DNA of 64,000 bases from Escallonia rubra. Its lineage: Eukaryota > Streptophyta > Magnoliopsida > Escalloniales > Escalloniaceae. The notes beneath the pieces are model-generated. The model worked only from the letters and a program-made list of their open reading frames with translations. It did not search any database and had not been told where the DNA came from. Numbering within the stretch: position 1 is the first letter of the stretch; the number at the start of each line of letters is the position of its first letter. Location: contig JAVXUO010000851.1 of the NCBI GenBank assembly GCA_033065855.1, positions 1-64,000 on the forward strand, given 5' to 3'. This document shows, in pieces, positions 11,095 to 23,948 of the stretch. The translations under genes were made by a program, and so were the position numbers.

Positions 11095-13431
11095 CAATAG
11101 CGGAGGGAATGGGGGGGGGGGGGCGGTTGAACAGTTGGGCCGGTGCCCACCTGCTTCTCGGTGAGTAGTCTATTCTATATAGTATATTTTATCCTTAATG
11201 AGAAAAATGCTCACTTAAATTTTTTATAAATATTTAAGAGAGAATTTTTTTGTCACTTTATATGTTAAGCTATATGAAAATTCTAAAGGGTAAATTACAC
11301 TAAACACCCCTGAGGTTTTACGTAATTACACTCCACTACCGCTATCTTTAAAAATTACACTCAGCTCAAAAAGTAACTTTTTCTCTTACGGTGTTAATGG
11401 TGTAATGCGAAAAGACGTGAATGCCCCTCAAACTGTTTTCTTGGAATTTTGGAGGAAAACTTTACTCTCTCTCTCTCTCTCTTCCCCCACCCTGCCATCG
11501 CCAGCCCGACCACCACCCCGCCGATCGCCCCTACCACATGAACTCGATAAAGAAGGTCACCGATCCACACAGCATCAGTGCCAGCGAAATCCCCAGCAAC
11601 AGCGACGCGAATCCGGCCAGCGTCGTCAGCTGCAGGAAAAATTGGGAGCTGGTGGTTTAGGGTGTAGGTTTTTTTGCCGTCAGGGTTGGTCTGTGGGTGC
11701 TGCCGTGGGTTAGAGTTGGACGGTGAGTCTAGGGCAAGGCTTTTCTACTAGGGTTTTTTTGTTTCCCCCTTCCCCCTTTGCCCTAGAAAGGTTGGCTGGG
11801 TTTGATTGCCGATTGTTAGTTGTGCTTTTAGGTGGTTTCGATCTAGATTCTGTCGGTAAGGGGCCTAAGTGTTCGTGCAGGTTTTCGATTGAAGGTAGTT
11901 TCCTCTGATTGAAGTTGTTTGGGAGGGTCCTAGGGTTGATCCTGCTCCCGATTGAAGATGGTGTGGTCTGGTAACGCCGATGTGTCGTCCGGTGATTCTG
12001 ATGGTGGTTGATCGGCAGTTGTGAGGGGCTTCTGGGGTTATCAGGGGACAGGCAGTGATGAGATGGCCGAAAAAGGTGGGTTACCGGTGCCGGAATGGAT
12101 ACCGTAGATCGAGGCATAGTTCCGATGAAGGTGACACATGTCTGGAACTTGGCTAGTGGCTGCAGTGTGCTGGTTCTGAAAAAATTGGGAGCTGGGGTTC
12201 TGGAAGAGGGATTGAAAGGTGGAGGAAGAAGGTCAAAACCCTACTTTTTAAATTAGGGGTTTTCAAAACAAAATTAGGGTTTGAAATCTTTCATTCCCTC
12301 AGGGGTATTTTGGGTTTGAAAATTGCATAAAGTAATGTGTCAGGGAATCTTTTCACGGAGTTGGGCCTGCCGTTAAATGCGTGTAGTTGTGTGTAATGCG
12401 GATACAAACCTCGGGGGGTCGGAGTGTAATTTTTAAAGATAGTGGTAGTGGAGTGTAATTACGTAAAACCTCAGGGGTGTTTAGTATAATTTACCCAATT
12501 CTAAAAATAGTTATAAAAAAAAGTCTTTTTAACCATTAAAAATACTAAACTTATTAAATAAAAAAAGTTCTACTCTTAAAGTGAAAAAAAAAACACAATT
12601 ATTTTCTATTGTTTTCAAAGTCTCCCTATTTCCAAAGCCTGAAAGCCACATAATGGAGATAGGCACGGAGCACACCGTCTCCTCAGTCCCCTCATCGGCC
12701 TTTTGCCCTCAACGCTACGACCCACTGCTTCCACTGGCAGGTCCACCTACGGCGACCGACATAATCGCGTAGACTGTAGATTCAATCACGACAAAATGGT
12801 AGAAGTTGTGATGCATTTATCGAATCGTCAATTCATCTATTCCTCTAATTTTGTCAATTCATCATGGTGTATTTGCAACAACGCTCTCCTCATATATTAT
12901 TTCCCAAATTGTCAGTGTCTCGCCTAATTTTCTCCACGACAATCCCTTTAGCTGAAAAATCATGAAGAACCATCTTTTTTCCCCTCTCAATTGGGAATTG
13001 GGGCCGCTAGTGGGATTCTTAGTTTAAGATTGAGATTTTGGCTTTTTATTTTCAGGTTGCAATTGTTACTTGTGGGTGGTGAGTGTATAGGTTTCAAATT
13101 GAGATTTGATGGGATTTTTTATTTTGGATCGAGAGATTGACAATTGTTGCTTGTGGTTGCAATTAGGAAGTAGGAATTTGGCATTTGGGAGAATTTAGCA
13201 CTGAATTTGGCAATCGGGGTTTGAGAATTTGGAGTATTCATGAACAAGTTGAATATACTGCCCACCAAACGAATTGGGAAATTCAAATTGTCGAATTGGA
13301 GTTCTTGTTTCTTGCCCCTCTAGCCCACGTTCATTAGTTTGTTAGGTTTAACTCATTGACGAAAGTATCTTAAACAAAAAAAATTGACTATTAAGTGTCC
13401 ACCTTGAATTAAGTTTCTGACTACGCCACTG
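11095..13431. mobile_element. hAT-like DNA transposon with nested MULE
   Basis: This insertion is absent from copy A, where TAGTTATTGAGCACGTACAT (about 2341) runs straight through. It is flanked by GTTATTGT (11087-11094) and GTTATTAA (13432-13439), an imperfect 8-bp target duplication. Its ends are CAATAGCGGAGGGAATG and, read inward from the right, CAGTGGCGTAGTCAG, which resemble the CAGTGGCGGAGCCA ends common in plant genomes. No transposase is visible. The hAT label rests on the 8-bp duplication only. Confidence 0.55.
11288..12496. mobile_element. Non-autonomous Mutator-like element (MULE)
   Basis: Two 75-bp terminal inverted repeats (11288-11362 and 12422-12496) start GGGTAAATTA and differ at only a few positions. 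They are flanked by a perfect 9-bp target duplication AATTCTAAA (11279-11287 and 12497-12505), the length expected for Mutator. The interior is more GC-rich than its surroundings and may contain captured host sequence, but no gene family was recognised. It is nested in the hAT-like element. Confidence 0.88.
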
Positions 13432-14565
13432 GTTATTAAGCACGTACATTGTCGACATGTTTGTGCAATAACTCTGGTGGGAACTTTATGCAGATATGAG
13501 TTGATCAATGCAAGATTCCATGGGTGATCACTCAAAAGTTACAAACACATCTCATCACCTAAACTGTGTGGACTGCACGACATTTCCTTTACACACAAAG
13601 AGGTTCCATCTAAACCAGTCGAATTCATAAATTAACGTGCTTAAAGTCCCAAAATAACAATGTCGTTGATCCTTAAAGTTCAGGAGTTTGAGTACATAAT
13701 AAAATGGAGCTTAAATATCACTCCGAACCGGAAATGAGACGTCGACCAATCTCCGCGTATACCATGACGCCACCGACATGTACGGCTCGCACCGCTCGCA
13801 ATTGATCAAGAGCGTAGAGCATTGTTGAGGCCCAGGGGGTATCGCAGCCACCTTAATTGGGCCGAGATATAGGCCCTAATTTGAAGGGCCAAAGAGTCCG
13901 CAAATTTTAAGATGCTGCTATGGGCCAGGGGGCGGATAACCCCCCTCCCTCCCGTCCCCACCACCCCCCCGGCCCCCATGTGTTTTTCACATTTGCTTTG
14001 AAACCTACCGATACAAATGTCATATGGTTAAATCAACTTATATATTTATGCATATTCTATCTTCATACTTTTTTTTGTTGTTGTTGCTAATATTGTAACT
14101 AATATACAACACAGAGGGCACAAACCTTGACGCACAAGATTATTTAGGGGAAGGCGAAGGTGATGGTGGCGGTTGTAGTTGTGGAATGTCGATGGTGATG
14201 TTGACATCGGCGTGGAGTGTTCTGGTGGTGGTGGTGGTTGATTTTGGAGGAATAAATTGAACAACAGTATCTCTACGTGGGGAAGATGAGACAAATGGAA
14301 AAGATAGGGGGCCAATTCTTTGACCGATTAGAGTGTAATACTACTTTAATCATATCACAATCTTTTATTCTTTTTTACTCACTAAACGCAGCTTTAAAAC
14401 AAGCTACATTTTTATTACAATTTACTACTAGAAAATTAGCGAAGGTAGATATTAGAAAATATTTTAGTGGGGTAATTTAATTATACTCCTATTTGAATCG
14501 TACAAATAGGAAGAGAAAAAACAAGAAAGTATTTTAGTTAAATGAAGTCATGCAGTCCCCTATGG

Positions 14566-17500
14566 TCATTGTTGTGGAGTCTCTGTTAAGGATAGGAGAA
14601 TTTTCTTGAGGCGGCGGTTGTAGACACAAGGTCGCTCCAGTTGAACAAGGTGCCCTGCCGTCTTTATGTACTGGGAAGTGGCTTTGGATCCCAAATCTCT
14701 GCATCATTCATGGTTCAACGCAATTTTGTTAGTCTTTGGTGACAATGCAAATCTCTGCCCTCATGCTGAAAACGTGTTGTAGGCTCTTTTAACCTTATGC
14801 ACAAGAATTGGGTAGGAATAAGAAAGCAAAAAGGACCACAAATACTTCAATTTGTATGTTACTTCGCAATGCAGACTTTAAATGTGTCGAGAATAAGGCG
14901 GCTAATCTATATAATATATAATAAGCGAAGCGAGAAAGATATTGATAGCTTCTTTGCGCGACACATCATCGCTTCTTTATATGACACGTCATCAGATTCT
15001 TATTTTAAGATTAATTAACTTCTATATAAGTAAGTCTTTTTAATTTAAAAGTAATTTTAATCATTCTAAAACTCAACATAATCAACATACTAATCTATTA
15101 AGACTTCTTTTTGATAATTATGTCCTTAAAATTCGAAGAATAATTTTAATTTCTAAAACTCTACATTATCATTATACTAACTTATTAGGAGTTAATATTG
15201 AGTAGTATATCTTTAAATATACTATCTAATATGAATATAATAACTCATATATATAAAAAACGAAAATAATAATTTCGATTTAGAAGAAAAAATTAATTCA
15301 AAAAGTAATTCTAACCATTCTAAAACTCTATCTAATCAATATACTAATCTATTACGACTTAATTTTGACAATCATGTCCTTAAAATTATTTTCTAATATG
15401 AAAATTAAAATCCATAGACCCAAAAAATAACTTATGAGATTTAAGAATAAAAAACATGATCAATCATTCCAAAATTCTACCTAATCAATATACTAATCTA
15501 TTAAGGCTTATTTCTAACAACTATGTCCTTAAAATTGAAAATTAATTCTAATTATTCTAAAATTTAACCTTATCATTATAGGACTTAACATTGACTATTG
15601 TATCGTTAAAACTACTTTCTAACATGAATATAAAAACTCATATATATAAAAAACGAAAAATAATACTTTTGATTTAGAAAAAAAAATTAATGTTACAACT
15701 AAGATTAAACAATTTACGAGACTTAGGAAAAAATGATCTAAACGTAATTTTGATAGGTGCCTTTCAATTTAAATTTGATTAATTTTGCAAGAATGATAAT
15801 GGTTGTACAATTTAAAATTTAATTCCAAAATATTTTAGAACTCAACCTAATTCATACACTAACTTATTATGAATTAATTTTAACTATTGTATTTTCAAAA
15901 TTACTGATAAGTGCCTTTCAATTTAAATTTGATTAATTTTGGGAAGAATAATAAGGGTTGTATAATTTAAAATTAATTCTAAATATTTTAGAACTCAACC
16001 TAATCCATACGCTAACTTATTATGACTTAATTTTAACTATTGTATTTTTAAATTACTCTTTAATGTGAATATAAAAATTCATCTATCGAAAAAAGATGAA
16101 AATAACATATTAGATCTAGAAGGGGAAAAAATAACGTTCTAATTAAGTCAAATGTTCTATATATATATAACACGTAACATACATAAGATAGTCATCTTTA
16201 ATAATGTGATATATAGATTTAATAAACGAATTATAAGTCAATATTTTTAAATAAGACCTCACGACCACCAAACTGGTTATATCCCATATATAAGAATTTA
16301 GAAAACAAATCAAACTCTTTACTACGATTTATTTTTGAAAAATTTATGGTATAATTGTCGCGATATTTTTAAACCTTATAAATATCAATTGTAAAACATT
16401 TAAACTCTATGCTACAGACATATTTACGTATTAGGCTCTGATTTTGACTATTAAAACCTTGATTAGATTGTTATGCAATTCTTCCGTAATATTTGCATAC
16501 ACATATATGTTTGCTTTGGTTCCTTTGAACTGTAAGTTTAAAAAAGAATGAGTAAATTGTGTTATAGAACCACCTGATGGTGTAAAAAAAAAAAGCTTAA
16601 AGAACGCAAAAATCTAGCCACGGCACTGTAACACAATCTACTCATTATTCTTTAAACTTACAGATTAGTGGAACTAAAGCAAACATATATACCTAGCAAA
16701 TATTCTGCAACAATTGCATGACCATTTAATTAATCAATATTATAATTTTAGAAGTGTATGAGACGAAAAAATATTCTACTGGATATCATGTTTGCATCTT
16801 AATAAATTGGTGATTTTTTGAAGCAATGATTCATGAAAAAGATAAGAACGGACTTTGACATTTACGATTCCAAATATTAAGAACTATTAACCTAACTTTT
16901 GAAGCTAAGAGACTTGGTTTTGAGATGTTACATGTTGAACCACTAAAAGAGCTTAATAATAATATAGTCTTGACAAATTACTTGAAACTTTTATAAATAA
17001 AGTATTAAAAATTTCTTACTAACAATTATAGTTTTAATAAAAGTATAAGATAATCTGTTTTTGTTTCTTGAATGTGGTATGCATTGATACACTTTTTGTA
17101 ACTTTTTAAAATATTTTATTAATTTACTCGAGCTAGATTTAGGATCCCAAATTATAATATCTAATAACTGAGGCGAGAAATGCAATTATAGCTCATGACA
17201 CGTCTTTGCATTGTATTTCTATTATAATAAGAGTTATAAAAACTAAGCTTAAACATATTAATGTTGCTAAAGATCTCCAAACATTATTTTGAACGTGATT
17301 CTTAATTTTGCAATTAATTAAATCGGCAAATATAGTAAACATTTAAATAATAAGCCATATGCAATGCGAAAAAACAATTCGAAACATTCAAAATATTCTA
17401 ACCAATATAGTAAACTATTATGACTTTATTTAAATAATATATATCGAAAGCTCTCTAGCATGAAACATTAACCTGTAAAACAAAAATTACTTAAAATATT

Positions 17501-20327
17501 TAATAAGAAAAAATAGGTACTATTTCAAATTCATATCTAAGTTTCCTGTAAATTCAAATATGAATATAACTAAATATGTTGGTTTAAAGTTTTGGTCAAT
17601 AATTTCCTTACTCTAATGTTTTGCGCTATCCTATTTAGTCGCAATGGTTAAATGCATATTTACCATAATATGCAGATTCTATATGAGATAAATTAAATAA
17701 ATAGTATAAATTTAAAACATTAATTATGTGAGCATTTCTTAAATTCAACTAATTTTATGTTGGAAAAGTTTTGAACCAATTTTTTTCTATGATACTTTTA
17801 TTGTGAGTAATTAAACTCTTAAGCATTCTAAATTCTATATTAGCATTATACCATTTATGATTTTATGTTAACTTTTATACTTTTGAATATAATTTCATAT
17901 AAAATCTAAAAAGATATTAGTTATGTTGTGATGATGAATGTAAATTAAAACTTAGATTAAAAACCTTATTATCTCTTAAGATATATCTTACTTAGTAAGC
18001 ATGCTTATTGTATGCTTTGTGAAATCTTGGTTAAATTGTATTCAACAATTTCCTTACTACGAGGTTTTTGAGTTATCCTATGTAGTCATGTCAGTTAAAC
18101 TTTATATAATTACCTCATGTAATGATTACTATATTCTCTGTATACTTTGTTGGTGGATTTCATTTGCTTTTGTAAGTGGCACATCATCCTTACTTAATTA
18201 GTCTATGCTATAAACAAATATATGGACCAAAATTTTCTTTATCAAAATTAAACTAATATGTAATTAACGTTATGGGTAATACATTCAAGGTACAAATTAT
18301 ATTTAAAAAATTCTTAGAAAATAATAAAAATGTCTTGAGCAATAGCAAATTGATCTCAATATGTTCTCCGCATAATTTTATCGGTAGAGCATTTACTTTT
18401 TCTTTTTTGTTTACTAAATGAACTTTTAAATTTTGTTCATCTACATAGTTACCAAATCAGAATTAACAAATATGTTCAAGGACATTGCTTAATGATATTT
18501 CACCATAAAGATTAATTTATTTTATTACAAGCAAGTTCAAGATAAAAATTAAAATAGCTATCTTTGATGAAATAACCATAATAAAATAATAAAATTGTGC
18601 ATTTCAAAACTACTAAAATAAGTTAATGTTAATAAACAGTCCCGTGCTTGGCACGGGATTCTGAGCTAGTAGATTAATTAAAACTGTCAATTTTAGTTCG
18701 ACCTATGTTGTATGGAAGAAAGAGACACCTAATTATGTATCCTCCATCTTTAATGATGTATGGTCAGCAACATGCGGCTTCAATTTTTTTAGTTTGCTAG
18801 CTGTAAGGGGACCTTTAGAGTTCACATAAAGCCTAAAGGATTTTAATCAAAAAAAAAAAATAATAAAGCCTAAAGGATGTAAATCTTGTCCTCGGATGAA
18901 AGATCAATTAAGGACAACTGCAATGGTCATTGGCCCAAAAATACAAAAAAACATGCATTGTCCTCAAAAGTCAAAACCATTGCTGAAAAGTAAAAGTAAA
19001 GCACCTAGACAATTCCAGTCAAGTGATTAGCCAAATTGGACTTACTCTTTCATCTTTTGAGCAACTTGGAGGTTGAAGATCTTGTCATCGTCTCCCCACA
19101 ACATATGGATCCTCTGCAACATAAACATCATCATGAAGGCATGAATGACCACTTTATATTTGGTTGGTTGGCCAATTAGATATACATATTTTAGAACTCA
19201 CCAATTTCCTAAGTGAACCACTTTGTCTTGTAAAAAATTTCTACGGTTACTCCTGAAGATCTAGCAAAATGTTTTCTGTAGAGAAAGTGGGCAATAGGAA
19301 CTATAAAGAACAGAAATGAGAACCTGGTGGTAGTCAGTGGTGGCTGCCTCCTTGTCACTGATGACCAGAGCCTCCAAGAGTTCAGCTCTCTCCTTCCTGT
19401 TGCTAAACATAACCTGCCATCAACCAATTATGGTTTAAGCCAAATGTACTTGTTCAAGGCTCTGATACACCACTGGTGATTTAAAGTCGTTGCCATCACT
19501 ACGATTTGCCTCTAAACTTTCAATATTTGGTGCCATTAGTACTTCTAAGTTAGTCCAAGAACATATGCAGAGCTAGAGTATTCATTGTAACAACTCTAAT
19601 TAATATGATAATATCTCAGTTAGACTGATGAATAATAAATGGTAAGAGATCTATAAAGATTACAGAGAGGCAAGAGTATACGTAGTATATGCACCTCCAG
19701 AAAGTCCTTGAACATAAAGTTGGGAAGCCAAGGCAATTTGTGAGTACCAATTGAGAGAAGCACTTTAACACCTCCATCTGTTTCTGGCAATAGATAATCC
19801 GACCAGCAAGAAAAGCCAATGTTTTCCAGCGATGATCTGCTGATAGACTCGGTCAACTCTACAACAGTGCCAGACACAACCAAGGATTCAACCAAGTCCG
19901 GGTGAAGCTTGGCCATCTTGAAGCCAATCATCCCTCCATAGCTAAGCCCAACCAGCGTACACTTCTCCACTCCCAAATTCCTCAAGGCCTTGGACAAACA
20001 CTCGGCCTGAAAGCTTGATGATCGCTCGATTTTGTCCGTGAATGAGCCGCCGAAAAATAGGAGGTCGGGCACGTACAAGGAGTACGTGCCCGACAAGGCC
20101 AGGACTTGGAAAAGCCATGTGAAAATGCCGTCCGCGGCGAAACCATGAACAAGTACCACAACAGGCTTGTTGGCCCTTTTGCACGTATTGTTCTTAGTGA
20201 TGGTTTCACTTGGAACCCAGATGTTTATTACTGTTCCGGGCTCGATCTCCACTAGTTGGGGTGTCATCCCAACTAGCTTCATCAGGCCATGCAACAATGG
20301 CCTTATAAGCCAAAACACTTTCACCAT
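14566..20327 (-). CDS. Alpha/beta-hydrolase family protein, copy B (four exons; Helitron in intron 3)
   Basis: Minus-strand exons are 20327-19695, 19413-19324, 19113-19046 and 14698-14566: 924 nt, 307 aa, all GT-AG and in phase. About 16 residues differ from copy A by eye. The nucleophile elbow reads G-L-S-Y-G-G instead of G-F-S-Y-G-G; the oxyanion HG, the acid site and the His (TAGHLVQLERP) are kept. Intron 3 is 4347 bp, of which 3764 bp is the Helitron. An in-frame ATG exists at 20435, but it lies only 9 bp below the TATA motif and is not shared with copy A, so 20327 is preferred. A CT-rich run immediately precedes the ATG (20327-20356). The function is as for copy A: a soluble hydrolase of unknown substrate. 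Whether exon 3 still joins exon 4 across the Helitron is the key uncertainty. Confidence 0.87.
14906..18669 (+). mobile_element. Non-autonomous Helitron
   Basis: The element begins TCTATATAATATATAATAAGC and ends with a 7-bp-stem hairpin CCCGTGC-TTG-GCACGGG (18641-18657), then ATTCTGAG and CTAG. It lies between A (14905) and T (18670), the canonical Helitron target. Copy A keeps the uninterrupted site GGCGGCTAATAAATTAG (near 3887-3903). There is no Rep/helicase frame; the interior is very AT-rich with diverged tandem units. It sits in intron 3 of the hydrolase gene, in the opposite orientation to transcription. Confidence 0.95.
15752..16059 (+). repeat. Tandem 154-bp repeat inside the Helitron
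   Basis: Two units start GATAGGTGCCTTTCAATTT (15752) and GATAAGTGCCTTTCAATTT (15906). A wider region (about 15050-16060) holds further diverged units with CTAAAACTC, CTAATCAATATACTAATC and ATGTCCTTAAAATT motifs. Confidence 0.85.
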
Positions 20328-20443
20328 CTCTCTCTCTCTCTCTCTCCCCCTCTCTGTGTGTGAAAAATGAGAAGAGAACAAAGCAAGTGATGCCTGAAGT
20401 AGTCTAATTAAGAATGCTTCGTTTTGCATAAACAATGTGTATT

Positions 20444-20451
20444 TATTTATA
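20444..20451 (-). promoter_or_regulatory. TATA box of hydrolase copy B
   Basis: TATAAATA on the minus strand, 117 bp upstream of the ATG at 20327. Compared with copy A there is an extra 4-bp unit (TTTA) next to it and a longer pyrimidine run in the leader. Confidence 0.55.
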
Positions 20452-21149
20452 ACAAATACCTGTCATTCTCATTTCTCAGGCTCCTTTTAGAGAAATAGCT
20501 GTCAAAATTTTCTTTCTCAAGATCTAGGAAAAGGTTTCGCCACACTGATACAATTTTGACCGACTGCCAAACAAATTACTTTGCGCTAATGTTCATAGCA
20601 CTTGTATTCTCAGTGCAACCTTGCCCAACTTGGCTTTGGCAAAAGATTGTGCATTAATAAATGCCATATTTTCCTTTGCTTTTTTTTTTTTTTTTTTTTG
20701 AGGGATAGAGGGTTCAAACAGTACGAAAATAGCTTCTACCCACCTTTTTTTTGGTTTGTCAATGGTAGAAATATTATATTATTACTTATTTTGGAGTTTT
20801 GTGGTATTCCCAGCCTCTGGTGAGGCTTACATTCCTATATTGTTACATTACAGTAGTGAATGTTTACCTAAAAAGTACATTACAACGCATAGTCTGTAAA
20901 TATTGCATAAATATTAGAGATGAATGGCAATACTATATAAATATTACTGTACTGTAATATTACTATTACTGGCCGATGTATCATAATGGGAATGTAATAC
21001 GGAGTATTAAATATGGCTGCTTTTACTGCTTCAAGTACTGGTCTTCTACCTACTTCAATAAATGGAAAGTTTCGACAAATTTGTATCCACTGAATCCAGT
21101 GGCCGTTGAGCTTGTTATTTCATTTGGACAAAAGAGAGCGTGGTAACCA

Positions 21150-21379
21150 ACAAATTTTTTTTCGCTCTTATCCGAGTTGAAAGAATCTTCCTCCTACTTC
21201 CTATATAGTGACAATTAATGGTCACTAGATGTCTCTGGTGACTTTTATTTAGTGAGGATAAAAAAATACTGTTAAGAATTATTAATTGTCACCAGATACG
21301 TTTAACCACTCTTAATTATCACTACATAAGAAGTTAGAGGAAGATTCATACAATCTGAGTAGCAGCCAAAGTTTGTTCG
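21150..21379. mobile_element. MITE, about 230 bp
   Basis: This insertion in copy B is flanked by TAACCA (21144-21149 and 21380-21385); copy A has a single TAACCA (7246-7251) at the same place. The two ends form imperfect inverted repeats of about 70 bp sharing GAATCTTCCTC and TAGTGA(C/T)AATTAA. The superfamily is uncertain because the exact ends are hard to fix. Confidence 0.65.
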
Positions 21380-22745
21380 TAACCAGCGGCTTAGCGGACG
21401 AAATTTGATTTGGGGATCCAGTGGAGCAATATCATGTGCAATTTGGGACCATCGGCTTAAATGTTTGACACTATTGCCTTTAGTATTCTGGCTGAGAAAG
21501 AAAAAAGAACAAATGCCACTAGTGTATTCTTTACTTAAAAAGTCAAAGCTAAAGCAAATAATGTGTCTGGGCCTCTGGGCGTTTGTGGGTGCGTTCATCA
21601 GTCTTGTTTAAAGAAATTTAAAATGTGTGTTCGTGGTGGGCAATTGTTATAACCCAATACAGATATGGTATAACCTAAGTTGTCGGTATGTATGAAGTAT
21701 GAACGATGCATGTGCAATTAACAAAAGCATATCGAAATAAGGTACATAAAAATAAAAATAAAAATGATTTTTCCATAAAAATGGCGACCTAGACGGAAGA
21801 AGCAATAGAAAAATAAAATAAAAATATTTATAGTTAGATACTTGGGTGGAGTGGTTAGAATCATGGAAATGACGAAGATGTTTTAATTGTAGTATGTGGA
21901 TCAAATATTAATTTTAGATATTAAGAAATTTTTAACAATAACCTTGAGTAACTCTTTTTAATTTTAAAGTTAGTTTTAATGAAAAGATACACAGAGTAGT
22001 TGAGAGTCATATCTGTTGGAATATTAGAAACTTAATTACTTTTAGAATGTTGGTACCACTTTCATAAAGTTTAAAATTCTTGTGTCATAATAGGTCTACT
22101 TAAATATAATTTACTTTCATATAATAAGCTTGAGTGTTCGTCCCCTTGAGTGTTCGTCAACTAAGCTGGACCAATCGCCACCTCACAGAGTTTACTTTTC
22201 TTTATTTTTTAGGTAGGAACAAAATTTGTTCACAATCCAAACATAAATTAGGGTCGTCAACCATCCGAAATATAATAATAGCAGAAAAGAAAAAAGAAGA
22301 TACATTAAAGGTTTAATAATATTATCCTTGACCTAATGAAACAAAGAAGGCAGATTTGAGATAAACAATGGCATTGTTTAAGGATGTAGAATTGTACCAC
22401 GCCATTTGTTGGTATGAAAGGGTCGTCCTCATAATATTTTTCTGTTGCGTCAATTTTTCCCCACGGTGAAGCTAACTGGGCATGTGTTGGTTCCCTCCTG
22501 GTCTACTCCATTGGCTTCTTTTTGGTATGGTTTTTTACTACAGAAATTTTGGAGTTTTCCATCTGGCACGAGAGAGTTTTCGTCTACTTCCTTTGCTGCA
22601 ACTTGTCTTTCCAAACCAAGAAGATAACTGGTAATTCCTTTTTTTCTCTCTCTCTCTCTCTTGATCTATACTTGTTCGTTTCCGGCATGGCATGTGTTAT
22701 TGGACTATCCTGATTATACACTTTTAAACCGCTCACTTAATTCAC

Positions 22746-23948
22746 ATACACACACATATGCGCGCGGAAACACACACATACGCAAACACCGCAATGATTC
22801 AAAATACGGTTCCCCCCCTTACCAACCTCATCTTCCCACCCTTCCACAATCGCACGATCCTTCACTCACCCAACTCCAACCGCGCACACACCCCCCTATG
22901 GACAAAACACAAACAAAACACATGTATTCTTTGTGTAAATGTGTGTGCTTTGTGCTTCTGTGAGTGTGTGCATTTCTTGCTATGTGTATGTTTTGCATGT
23001 TTTGTCCTAAGGGTGTCTATGAGGGTGGGGGTGGGTGAAGGGTTGTGCGTTGGTGGAAGGGTGATAAGATGGGGGTGGGTAGGGGTGTGGTGGCGAACAA
23101 GTGGGTGTGTGTGTGTGAGGCTGTGTTTCGTGTGTGTGTGTCGTGTGTTTGTGTCGCGATGGCCAGATAATGGCGGTGCATATGGCAGTGTTGGATTTGA
23201 TGGGGGTGAGTGTGACAGCGGCATCTTCTCAAAGTGGTGGTGGTGGTGGTGGGTGGGGCTTGGAGTGTGGTGGCGGGGAGTTAAGTGGGTTGAAGAAGAA
23301 GAAAAAGAAGAAGAAGAGCAAAAGGTGAAAAAAGAGAGAAGAAAAAGAACCAAACATGAGCCGACAATTTTGTCTCCAAAATTAAGGATTGGGACAGAAA
23401 TACTTAATAATGGCCTAATTCAGATCCTGATGTGTAAAAATTACAAACTTGAATTCTCAAATGAGATTTTTGCATACTTCGAGAGTACTAAAGTATATTT
23501 AACTCTAATTGTAATTATGAATAAAGGCGGTCGTGATCTTGACTTTTCTCGGTTGGTGCTCCTTCTAAGTTTCTATCTCATTCGCTAATAAAGAACTACA
23601 CTCTACTTCGATTTTCCAGCCCGAGCGTAGAGTGGTGCTCAATGCATCCAAACAGAAGTCAAGTCTTTTTGATGAAATTTATTTGTCAAATTATAAAACC
23701 TTTCTAAGGCAAATTAGTTTTTGTATAAGATAATTAGAACACAACCGCTGTTGTATGATGATTTTTGGTTGCCTTTGAACGGTTTACAAATCACGTGCAT
23801 AGAGCATATCTAGAGAAAACATTATGCAAATTATGTCGATAGAAATTTTTTGATGACTTTTCAAACTCAATAAGAATTTTGTACCATATTGCAAGCTTTA
23901 ATGATAAAAAATTATCATTAAGATATTTTGTCGATGCTATTATAATTT
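22746..23948. other. Low-complexity GT/CA-rich and GAA-rich DNA, no gene
   Basis: 22745-23330 is dominated by CA/GT dinucleotide-like sequence, then GGT repeats and a GAA-rich run (23291-23322). A 276-codon open frame across it (22758-23588) is compositionally a simple repeat product. 23330-23948 is AT-rich with nothing recognisable. Confidence 0.6.

Larger units (their letters stand above)
10111..22745. repeat. Segmental duplication, copy B
   Basis: This is the partner of 1386-8216. It is longer mainly because of an hAT-like element (11095-13431), a Helitron (14906-18669) and a MITE (21150-21379), each absent at the matching place in copy A. Order and orientation of shared sequence are otherwise the same. 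Confidence 0.85.

Noticed and set aside
11405..12117. Open frames inside the MULE of copy B
   Set aside because: They overlap each other on both strands in GC-rich DNA and match no family; kept only as possible captured sequence.
20328..20435. 36-residue N-terminal extension of hydrolase copy B
   Set aside because: The ATG at 20435 is about 9 bp from the TATA motif, is not shared with copy A, and the extension includes the translated CT repeat of the leader.
22758..23588. 276-codon open frame and its 163-codon antisense partner
   Set aside because: They read through GT/CA, GGT and GAA simple repeats; composition explains the open frames and no domain is visible.
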